This document shows, piece by piece, positions 13,590 to 19,404 of a stretch of DNA of 19,404 nucleotides. Each line of letters opens with the position of its first letter. Positions within the stretch are counted from its first letter, which is position 1. The stretch spans positions 1 to 19,404 of the forward strand of contig CAYMAT010000024.1 in the NCBI GenBank assembly GCA_964388495.1. Reading direction: 5' to 3'. Under the pieces are notes generated by a model. The model ran no database searches. It was not told the origin of the DNA and was given only the letters and a program-made list of their open reading frames with translations. The position numbers and the translations under genes were made by a program. Origin of the DNA: CAYMAT01 sp964388495 (GTDB lineage: Bacteria; Patescibacteriota; Gracilibacteria; Peribacterales; Peribacteraceae).

Positions 13590-14321
13590 TCAGGAACGCG
13601 CAATCTTCGCTTTAATGACGGCAGCGATCTCCGGTGCCTTATCCCGGTGAATCCGGTGCCGAATGCCGGGATAGACGTGCAATGCACTGCCCCTGATTGC
13701 GTCTCGCATCACGTACGCATCGGCCACGGGCGTCATGCCGTCCGCGGTGCCCCAGAAGATGTCCGTGGGGATGTTGATGAGTGGCAGCAGGGGGCGAAGG
13801 TCCTTCTGCGTCACGTTGATGAGCGTCTGTCGCATGACGGGGCTGGCCTGCTCGTAGTCGTGGACGCGGACCAAGCGGTAGAGGAGTTTCTTTCCGATGG
13901 GTTGCAGCGCGCGGATACCGGGAATGGACAAAAAGAACTTGCCGCTCTTGGCCAACGTGAGACCGATGACGCGCTTGATGTGCCGGGGGTGCTTGATGCC
14001 GGCGGAAGCGCAGAGGAAGAGATGGGAGATGGGGAGGGATTTACGTGCTGCAAGAGTGAGCGCGATTCTGCCTCCATGGGAGTGGCCAAGAATAAAGAGT
14101 GATTCGTTATTCGTAATTCGTTTCTGGTTATTCATCCACTCCACCACCCAGTTTGCATAATCATCCACCGTCCACGGCGCCTTCGGCTCGGGCTCGCTGC
14201 CAAAGCCGGGGAGATCCGGTGTGAGAATCTCGATTCCGGATCCTTCCAATGCCGCACGGAGTTCCGTGAACGACTCCTTTGAGCCGCCCCAGCCGTGGAG
14301 ACAGAGCAAAACGGTTTTCAC
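13590..14321 (-). CDS. Alpha/beta-hydrolase
   Basis: The 243-residue protein has the alpha/beta-hydrolase fold order: LLCLHGWGGS oxyanion loop (5-14), a TPDLPGFGSE segment, the nucleophile elbow GHSHGG with Ser 81, a cap region, the acid Asp 194 in WGTADGMTP, and a His near 222 or 225 in GIRHRIH. Family members hydrolyse esters, amides or other bonds, and the substrate cannot be inferred. A heptad array encodes residues 64-74, just before the nucleophile strand. The GTG at 14319-14321 is 6 nt after a TGC-TATGAT box, so the transcript is predicted to start on the start codon. It is the first gene of the envelope cluster (hydrolase, murF, aminotransferase, FemAB) and divergent from the gene at 14437. 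Confidence 0.87.
   Translation of the reverse strand: MKTVLLCLHGWGGSKESFTELRAALEGSGIEILTPDLPGFGSEPEPKAPWTVDDYANWVVEWMNNQKRITNNESLFILGHSHGGRIALTLAARKSLPISHLFLCASAGIKHPRHIKRVIGLTLAKSGKFFLSIPGIRALQPIGKKLLYRLVRVHDYEQASPVMRQTLINVTQKDLRPLLPLINIPTDIFWGTADGMTPVADAYVMRDAIRGSALHVYPGIRHRIHRDKAPEIAAVIKAKIARS
14102..14136. repeat. Five-unit heptanucleotide array inside the hydrolase gene
   Basis: Plus strand shows ATTCGTT, ATTCGTA, ATTCGTT, then two decayed units (TCTGGTT, ATTCATC), 35 bp in total. The core unit is the same as in the FemAB array. It encodes a polar NNQKRITNNES segment. Confidence 0.8.
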
Positions 14322-14327
14322 CGTACT

Positions 14328-14336
14328 ATCATAGCA
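14328..14336 (-). promoter_or_regulatory. Extended -10 promoter of the hydrolase gene and envelope cluster
   Basis: Minus strand reads TGC-TATGAT followed by 6 nt and the GTG start at 14321. No good -35 is visible; the extended TGn motif may compensate. Confidence 0.65.
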
Positions 14337-14394
14337 GCTTGAATATGCGCGAGCCCCTCACCGCATGAATCGGACTGTTTCTCTTATGAGTTTA

Positions 14395-14433
14395 GTCAAA
14401 TATTGACAAATAATACTAATATTATATAATATT
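14395..14433. promoter_or_regulatory. Two palindromes overlapping the -35 and -10 of the promoter at 14403-14430
   Basis: GTCAA-ATA-TTGAC (14395-14407) overlaps the -35 hexamer, and the perfect 16-bp palindrome AATATTATATAATATT (14418-14433) overlaps the -10. They are possible operators; part of the second palindrome follows from A/T richness alone. Confidence 0.4.
14403..14430 (+). promoter_or_regulatory. Consensus sigma70-type promoter
   Basis: TTGACA (14403-14408), a 16-nt spacer, TATAAT (14425-14430), then 6 nt and ATG 14437. Both hexamers are perfect. Transcription should start on or next to the start codon, so the mRNA would be leaderless. Confidence 0.88.
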
Positions 14434-14436
14434 TAT

Positions 14437-14967
14437 ATGAGCAACAATACACACAACCGAAAGATCGCCCAGTTTTTAGAGAAGGCGGCCGGTATTGCGG
14501 GGGATATGGAGAGTCATGCGCGTGAACTTTCCAGGGGGGAAAATGACGATGTCTCGCAGTTTCTGCGAGAAAAACGCCAGGAGCTCCGGGAGACGATATC
14601 CCGTGTTGTGGGCGGTCGCGAAGGGTATTTTCTCCACGATGACGCGTTGTTCAAGCTTATCAAAATGAGCACCATTGCGGATGACGACCGGATACCCATC
14701 CAAGATTTTTGCGCGACGTATGTGGATCCGTATCGTGCCTATTTAGCGGAACTTGCACATGACTATGCCACAAGGCCGTCTGACGCAGAGTATTCCATGG
14801 AAGTAGACCCGCAGCTTGCGGAGCTTTTTGGCGGTAAAGAACCGATAGAGATGTTGGATAACTATTTGCCTCCTGCAAATACCAGAAAAAGTGGGGCTCC
14901 AGAGAATAGGCCTGCCCATAGGCATCAGCACCGTCGTGTTCGCAGATCGGACGGTAGTGCAGCTTAA
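14437..14967 (+). CDS. Hypothetical soluble protein, unrecognised family
   Basis: The product has 176 residues and I recognise no family. It has no signal peptide or membrane segment. The first 60 residues are charged and probably helical (KIAQFLEKAAGIAGDMESHARELSRG, then a QFLREKRQELRETISRVV-like segment). A middle region about 70-115 contains DDDRIPIQDF and DPYRAYLAELAHDYA. The C-terminal 30 residues are basic and rich in His and Arg (HRHQHRRVRR), which could bind nucleic acid or metal. It has the strongest promoter in the window and no Shine-Dalgarno sequence. It is divergent from the envelope cluster and lies 104 nt upstream of the ABC exporter, which has its own promoter. The 104-nt gap after it shows no clear terminator. 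High expression is inferred from the promoter only. Confidence 0.7.
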   Translation: MSNNTHNRKIAQFLEKAAGIAGDMESHARELSRGENDDVSQFLREKRQELRETISRVVGGREGYFLHDDALFKLIKMSTIADDDRIPIQDFCATYVDPYRAYLAELAHDYATRPSDAEYSMEVDPQLAELFGGKEPIEMLDNYLPPANTRKSGAPENRPAHRHQHRRVRRSDGSAA

Positions 14968-15036
14968 AGCGTTTAGGTGGTCTTTGCGTGAATGGTGACA
15001 GAGTGCAAAACTCCTGACATTTTGTGTGCGTAAAAA

Positions 15037-15065
15037 TAGACCGTCGGTGAAAAAGTTCCTACACT
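15037..15065 (+). promoter_or_regulatory. Promoter of the ABC exporter gene
   Basis: TAGACC (15037-15042, 4 of 6 to the -35 consensus), a 17-nt spacer, and TACACT (15060-15065, 4 of 6), then 6 nt and ATG 15072. The spacing to the start codon matches the leaderless layout of other genes here. Confidence 0.55.
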
Positions 15066-15071
15066 CCACCC

Positions 15072-16838
15072 ATGAAAGGGGAGATTCCGGAGTCCAAAGG
15101 CCCCATGCTCCGCGCCATGAAGGATCTGTGGATCCTCATAAAAGGCCACCGGGCCCGTTTTGTGGTGGCGACCGTTCTGGAACTGAGCAGCAGTATCATC
15201 TGGCTCTATCCCGCGTACGCACTCAGCACCCTCGTGAACTTCCTGTCCACGTACCAGCCGGGCATGCCGCTGGACCGGTTACTGTTCATCATTGTGCTGT
15301 GGGTGGGGGCGTCCGTGTGGCACTACGTGTCCGAGCAGCTGGCGCAGTACCTGGCGTACAACCTGGCGGAAAAATCGGCATTGGACGCGCAGCTCAAGGC
15401 CATGGCGCACCTGCTGCGTCTGGATCTCACATGGCACGAAAAAGAGAACAGCGGCAACAAGCTGAAGCGCATCCAGCGGGGAGGGGAGGGTATCAACCGC
15501 ATCGTCCGAATCTGGATTGATAATGCACTGTCCGCATTCGTCTACTTCTTTGGGATGATCCCGGTTTTGATCGCCTTTGACGGTCCTGTGGCGGTCATCA
15601 CTACGTTCTTTTTGTTCACCTTTGGCGCCATGTCCTACATGCTCACGCAGCGAGCGGGGCGTGCCGCGTACATCGTGAACCAGGCGGAAGAGGATCTGCA
15701 GGGCGTGGCGTCCGAGGCCATCAGCAACGTGCGCAGCGTCAAAGTGCTGGGCATGCATGAGGGTCTGCTGGCCATCGTCCGCAAAACCATCGACGAGCTG
15801 ATGGGGAAGATCAAAAAGCGCATCTCCGCTTTCCGCACGCGCGATGTTCTGATGCAGCTCTACGCCCAGTCTTTCCGCCTGGGGATCACGTTCTACATCA
15901 TCTACAAGATCGTGCACGGGGAGCAGCAGGTGGGCTTTTTGGTGCTCTTCTACACGTACTTCAACTATCTCTGGGAGGCGATTGACCGTCTGTCCCGCGT
16001 GGCGCTGGATTACCTGATTGCCGCCTACGGGGTGACGCGGATGGTGGAGATCCTGGATGAAAAAGTGGTGATCGATACCCGTAAGGGAAAGCTTGCGTAC
16101 CCCGCGGACTGGAAGTCCATCGAAATCCAGAATCTGTCCTTTGCCTACGGTAAAAAGAAAGTGTTGCACGACATATCGCTCACTATCCGCCGCGGCGAGA
16201 GGGTGGGGATTGTGGGTGTTTCCGGAGCGGGGAAGTCCACGCTCTTCAAGCTGCTGCTCAAGGAACATGAAAGTTACGAGGGGCAGTTGCTGATTGGCGG
16301 CGTGCCGCTGAGGGATGTACAGCGCCAGGAATTCTTCAGGCATTCCGCGGTGGTGTTGCAGGACACGGAGGTGTTCCACTTCACGCTCAGGGACAACATC
16401 ACGCTGGCCAATATCGACAAAGCCGGCGATGAAACACTTCTGCGCCAGGCCTTGGACGTATCGCACGTCTCGGATTTTCTGCCCCGCATGCCGGAGGGGA
16501 TAGAGACCTACATTGGGGAGAAGGGGATCAAGCTGAGCGGCGGGGAGAAGCAGCGCGTGGGGATTGCCCGTGCCATCTTCAAACAGCCGGACATCCTCTT
16601 TTTGGACGAGGCTACCAGTCATCTGGACGTGGAGTCCGAGGAGAAGATCCAGGACTCGCTCAAGCAGTTCTTCCAGTCCGTCACGGCGGTGGTGATCGCT
16701 CACCGCCTGAGCACCATCAAGGAAATGGACAGGATAGTGGTCATCGAGAACGGACGTGTCAGCGAGGAGGGGAGTTTCGACCAGTTGTACGCCCAAAAGG
16801 GCCGCTTCTTTGCGCTCTGGGAGAAGCAGAAATTTTAG
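15072..16838 (+). CDS. ABC exporter, fused membrane and ATPase domains (MsbA/ABCB-like)
   Basis: This half-transporter would work as a homodimer to export lipids, peptides or drugs; the substrate is unknown. Residues about 25-315 form the six-helix membrane domain, and 345-588 the nucleotide-binding domain. The ATPase motifs are complete: Walker A GVSGAGKS (382-389), Q-loop Gln 430 in VVLQDTEVF, signature LSGGEKQR (488-495), Walker B ILFLDEA (508-514) with catalytic Glu 513, and switch His 544 in IAHRLS. The length of 588 is normal. The start ATG 15072 is 6 nt after a TACACT box with no Shine-Dalgarno. After the stop a small hairpin (GGC-TGG with CCA-GCC, near 16882-16898) with four T could end transcription weakly. 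Nothing in the flanks fixes the substrate, although the envelope cluster lies nearby. Confidence 0.93.
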   Translation: MKGEIPESKGPMLRAMKDLWILIKGHRARFVVATVLELSSSIIWLYPAYALSTLVNFLSTYQPGMPLDRLLFIIVLWVGASVWHYVSEQLAQYLAYNLAEKSALDAQLKAMAHLLRLDLTWHEKENSGNKLKRIQRGGEGINRIVRIWIDNALSAFVYFFGMIPVLIAFDGPVAVITTFFLFTFGAMSYMLTQRAGRAAYIVNQAEEDLQGVASEAISNVRSVKVLGMHEGLLAIVRKTIDELMGKIKKRISAFRTRDVLMQLYAQSFRLGITFYIIYKIVHGEQQVGFLVLFYTYFNYLWEAIDRLSRVALDYLIAAYGVTRMVEILDEKVVIDTRKGKLAYPADWKSIEIQNLSFAYGKKKVLHDISLTIRRGERVGIVGVSGAGKSTLFKLLLKEHESYEGQLLIGGVPLRDVQRQEFFRHSAVVLQDTEVFHFTLRDNITLANIDKAGDETLLRQALDVSHVSDFLPRMPEGIETYIGEKGIKLSGGEKQRVGIARAIFKQPDILFLDEATSHLDVESEEKIQDSLKQFFQSVTAVVIAHRLSTIKEMDRIVVIENGRVSEEGSFDQLYAQKGRFFALWEKQKF

Positions 16839-16926
16839 CGCGCCAAAAACGGTAAGGAGGTGGGTCCGGTTCCGTCATAAGGGCGTGGCTCACCAGCCAT
16901 GTTTTATCCTTCTTTCCCCTTCTTGT

Positions 16927-17124
16927 ATGGCTCCGCAAAACCAGCAGCAGAACCAGGATTGCGGTGACATGAACCGTGATCAGGACATGAACCGCAACTC
17001 CGATAATGACAGCGGTACTGACCGTGACGGCAACAAGAGCAACAATCCCGGCAATTTCGCCAATGATACCGACCGCGCCCGCGAGGCCGGCCGCAAGGGT
17101 GGACAGAGCCGCGGCGACCGGTAA
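16927..17124 (+). CDS. Small KGG-motif (stress-induced, con-10/GsiB-like) protein
   Basis: The product has 65 residues and is very hydrophilic, rich in Asn, Asp, Gln, Arg and Gly, with no hydrophobic core, so it is probably intrinsically disordered. The C-terminal part NFANDTDRAREAGRKGGQS matches the KGG repeat of general stress proteins (GsiB, con-10, YciG), where it usually reads FaxDPERxREaGrKGGqa. One repeat copy is present. The frame is open to 16756, but the upstream part overlaps the ABC gene and lacks the composition; ATG 16927 is chosen. TATCCT at 16905-16910 is a weak -10 about 16 nt upstream. A strong terminator follows, so this is the end of the plus-strand unit. The family is linked to stress or desiccation; the molecular role is unknown. 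Confidence 0.75.
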   Translation: MAPQNQQQNQDCGDMNRDQDMNRNSDNDSGTDRDGNKSNNPGNFANDTDRAREAGRKGGQSRGDR

Positions 17125-17143
17125 ACAGTCATCGTAGTTCTTG

Positions 17144-17172
17144 AAAAAGGGATCCGCGAAGGATCCCTTTTT
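17144..17172. terminator. Bidirectional intrinsic terminator
   Basis: A perfect 12-bp stem: AAAAAGGGATCC (17144-17155) with GGATCCCTTTTT (17161-17172), loop GCGAA. The A-run on one arm and T-run on the other let it serve both the KGG gene (plus) and the convergent lyase gene (minus, stop at 17186). Confidence 0.93.
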
Positions 17173-17185
17173 GCATTCTTAAAGG

Positions 17186-19207
17186 TCACCGTCTATAGCG
17201 AAGCTTATCCAATGGAGAAACTTTTCCGATCTGGTCTGCAAGCGCCAAGTAGCGCATATCGTAACGGGGAGCGGCCGCAAAGAGGCTCTTTGCCAGTTGG
17301 TCGGGGCTGCCGGTTTTGATCTGACCGTGGGGCCAGATTTTCCCGTTTACCGCATAGTCTGCCAGTTTTTTTATGGCGGCTTGGAGGCGCGGCTTTCCTT
17401 TGCCATCCGGATCGTGCCTGTAGAGATCAATACCCGCCCTGTCGCCGATTTCGGCAAGCGTCACCCACGCATTGACATTGAATTCGTTGTACATTTTTGC
17501 CGCTGCACGCTGGTCTTCCTCGGGCTGGTCGCCTTCCGGTGTGATCTGTTTGCCCAAGTCCTCTTTGGCGTATTCCAGGACCTGCCGGACCATGCCGGGA
17601 TCATTGATAAACTGTGAATACGTGGCGACTTGTACCCGGTACCACGTGCCGTGGTTGTTGGATTTTGCGGCCTCACGCTTTCCGTCGTTGCTTGAAACAA
17701 GCCAGTCTCGGTACTCGCGGAACCACTGCTCCAGATCCTTCTGGTCTTGCGCTCTCCATGACGGGGATTTACGCAAAAACGGCAGTGCATCCACCATCAC
17801 GGGCAAACGGTCTGTATCGATAATGCCCGTGCCCCGTCCCAGTCCGCCGCCGGGAGTGAAATGGGCATACGTGAGGTTGGGGTTCATGCGTGTGTTTTTA
17901 TCGATAAACCACACACGCAACTGCATAGATGCCTGCTGTGCATACCGCTCGTTTCCCGTCAGACAGTAGGCCCAGAGAAGTTCCGTCACGTTTGCACTCA
18001 TTTTGTCGAGTGCGGGCGCGTCGTACTCTTTGGTTTCCGGATTCTTTTTCCCGTCGATTTTGATGTACGGCAGCCCGTTGGGTGTATTGGGATTGGGCCA
18101 CAGATAGTAAGACGTGCTCACGTAATCGTGCTTTGTCGCGCCTTCAGGCATGCGCGGTTTGTTCTGGTTGAGTGTAAGCAGGGGGCTCTGGAGAGCGGTA
18201 TCCGCGCGCTTCACCACGGCCCGGATGAGAGCCTGTACTTCAGGCGTGTTGTATTCCCTCTGGATGCTCTTGAGGGCACGCATATAGGGCGGTGCGACGG
18301 GACTGTTATCCACGACGATTTTTTTCTCCGGAGTTGGCACCGGAACCCTGGGCACCGGAACGGGCTCCGGAGTCACGGTTTTCACCGGTTCCGTGGGCAG
18401 AGGCATTGGCGTTGTCTTGATCTCCGGCATGGGGGCGGGAACCTCTTCCGTTTTCACGCTTACTGGCGGATCCATGAGCGGTTCCTTGATTTCCGTCACG
18501 GGCAGTTCCTCTTTTATCTTCACGGACGGGACGTCCACTTTGGGTGGGGGCGGGGGAGCGGAATAGGTGGGAGTTTTTGCTTCCACAAGAGCTTCACGGG
18601 GTTTGGGATTCTCCTTTTTGCCGGAAAAGGCGTAGTGGTACATACCCGTTCCCGCAGCTGTGAAACTCAGAAGTATTCCGGCGGCATACCCGTAGAATTT
18701 GCCTTTTCTGTACCAGGGTTTTACTGCCTCCTCCCTTTGTTTTTTCCCTGAGGGTTTTTTCTTTTGCGAGAGCTTCGGTGATTTTGCCACAGGAGCCGGA
18801 AGAGTTACGGATTTGATTTCCTCCACTTCTGCAATCTCCGGAATTTCCTCGGGAGCCTGGGGCTCGGGCGGTGTGTACTTGATCGCAAGAATGCTTTTTA
18901 TCGCGATGATCAGCTGGTTTTTGATGGCGAGGCGCTGAGTTTCAGGAAGGGCAGCTACGTCTGTCCGCTTCATGAATTCGGTTGCGGCGCGCGTGAGAAC
19001 TTTTCCTTCCGGAGGCGGCCCGCCCGCATATCCCAAAATTTGCTGGAATGATCTCACCAGAATAATCTGCTTATTTTCGACCACCATCTGCACTCCGTTT
19101 TCCCTGAGTGCCTTGACTGCACTCTTGAGATCTTCCGGTGAGGGCGGAGGGGTAGACCCTTCAATAGCTTGCGCCATAGCGGTTCCCGGAATGAGAACAG
19201 CCCACAA
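17186..19207 (-). CDS. Membrane-tethered alginate-lyase-family protein
   Basis: The C-terminal domain (about 305-660 of 673) matches the alginate_lyase family (Pfam PF05426; alpha/alpha-barrel uronate lyases): STSYYLWPNPNTPNGLPYI (364-382) and the catalytic-site segment SNNHGTWYRVQ (516-526), where Asn and His act in beta-elimination. The rest of the architecture is unusual: an N-terminal region (about 20-165) of unknown fold, a Lys-rich stretch, one membrane segment at about 172-190 (YAAGILLSFTAAGTGMY), then a long Pro/Val/Glu linker (200-300) that could span the cell wall. Positive charges before the segment put the lyase outside. The start is uncertain: TTG 19207, or ATG 19177 at codon 11. 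An ATG at 19243 is in frame but followed by TGA three codons later. The true polysaccharide substrate may not be alginate. Confidence 0.82.
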   Translation of the reverse strand: MWAVLIPGTAMAQAIEGSTPPPSPEDLKSAVKALRENGVQMVVENKQIILVRSFQQILGYAGGPPPEGKVLTRAATEFMKRTDVAALPETQRLAIKNQLIIAIKSILAIKYTPPEPQAPEEIPEIAEVEEIKSVTLPAPVAKSPKLSQKKKPSGKKQREEAVKPWYRKGKFYGYAAGILLSFTAAGTGMYHYAFSGKKENPKPREALVEAKTPTYSAPPPPPKVDVPSVKIKEELPVTEIKEPLMDPPVSVKTEEVPAPMPEIKTTPMPLPTEPVKTVTPEPVPVPRVPVPTPEKKIVVDNSPVAPPYMRALKSIQREYNTPEVQALIRAVVKRADTALQSPLLTLNQNKPRMPEGATKHDYVSTSYYLWPNPNTPNGLPYIKIDGKKNPETKEYDAPALDKMSANVTELLWAYCLTGNERYAQQASMQLRVWFIDKNTRMNPNLTYAHFTPGGGLGRGTGIIDTDRLPVMVDALPFLRKSPSWRAQDQKDLEQWFREYRDWLVSSNDGKREAAKSNNHGTWYRVQVATYSQFINDPGMVRQVLEYAKEDLGKQITPEGDQPEEDQRAAAKMYNEFNVNAWVTLAEIGDRAGIDLYRHDPDGKGKPRLQAAIKKLADYAVNGKIWPHGQIKTGSPDQLAKSLFAAAPRYDMRYLALADQIGKVSPLDKLRYRR

Positions 19208-19352
19208 TGCTACGGAAGACGGGTTTTCTTGTCAAAAACGCATCTTTTCTTTGGGAATGCCTTCCTGCATACTTCCCCGGCCCGGTTTCGTCTTTGGCAA
19301 TGAAAAAGCCACGTGCTGGTTCCTTCCCTTATCGCAGTTTCTCGACCCTTAT

Positions 19353-19404
19353 GCCACGGTAGCTCAGCTGGTAGAGCACAGGACTCATAAGCCTGGGGTC
19401 GCCG
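19353..19404 (+). tRNA. tRNA with CAT anticodon (Met, or Ile-CAU), 3' part outside the window
   Basis: The 5' acceptor strand GCCACGG (19353-19359), TA, D-arm GCTC-AGCTGGTA-GAGC (19362-19377), anticodon arm CAGGA-CTCATAA-GCCTG with anticodon CAT at 19386-19388, a 5-nt variable loop GGGTC, and the first bases of the T-arm are visible. The window ends before the T-loop. The anticodon stem has an A-G mismatch at its loop-closing position. CAT tRNAs can be elongator Met, initiator Met or lysidine-modified Ile; the D-arm and loop fit elongator Met or Ile. The 109-nt stretch before it (19244-19352) shows no gene and no clear promoter. Confidence 0.88.

Noticed and set aside
15279..16796. 505-residue open frame on the minus strand opposite the ABC exporter
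   Set aside because: Shadow of a well-supported ABC exporter gene; rich in His/Gln/Val as expected from antisense of GC-rich coding DNA.
16756..16926. N-terminal extension of the KGG protein
   Set aside because: The stretch overlaps the end of the ABC gene in another frame and lacks the composition of the KGG protein.
19232..19243. TGA read as glycine (genetic code 25)
   Set aside because: Several genes in the window end in TGA with nothing sensible after it (PUR, DHH, murF, degT), so TGA is a stop here.

Overview
The window looks like chromosomal DNA from a Patescibacteria (CPR) bacterium. The evidence is the compact gene packing, proteins typical of that group (VirB4-like ATPase, FemAB-type transferase, membrane-anchored Mur ligase, KGG stress protein, divergent ArgS), and housekeeping genes mixed with lineage-specific envelope genes. 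By eye the genes are GC-rich and the gaps AT-rich. A Peribacteria-like origin is a guess. TGA serves as a normal stop (PUR protein, DHH protein, murF, degT, lyase), which argues against the TGA=Gly code of Gracilibacteria/Absconditabacteria.

Layout. Positions 1-2600 hold the end of a PUR-domain nucleic-acid-binding gene, fmt on the minus strand, then rbfA and a DHH phosphoesterase (NrnA-like) on the plus strand: translation initiation, ribosome maturation and RNA turnover. Positions 2635-5604 (minus) hold a VirB4-family ATPase and, upstream of it, a coiled-coil lipoprotein. Positions 5622-5883 are a 260-nt AT-rich non-coding stretch with several inverted repeats, followed by argS and an SH3-domain lipoprotein with a degenerate NodB (deacetylase) domain. 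Positions 9117-14321 (minus) form an envelope cluster read in the order alpha/beta hydrolase, murF-like ligase with an N-terminal membrane domain, DegT-type PLP aminotransferase, FemAB peptidyltransferase, then a small membrane protein. Positions 14437-17124 (plus) hold an unrecognised gene behind a consensus promoter, an ABC exporter and a small KGG protein. Positions 17186-19207 (minus) encode a membrane-tethered alginate-lyase-family protein. The window ends inside a CAT-anticodon tRNA gene.

Two window-wide patterns stand out. First, most genes that begin a transcription unit have a -10 hexamer ending only 6-10 nt before the start codon and no Shine-Dalgarno sequence, so they are predicted to be leaderless or nearly so. 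Second, short tandem arrays of similar size recur: five 7-bp units (35 bp) inside three envelope genes, and four 9-bp units (36 bp) at the 3' ends of three genes. I did not see a CRISPR array, transposase, prophage or recognisable defence system.
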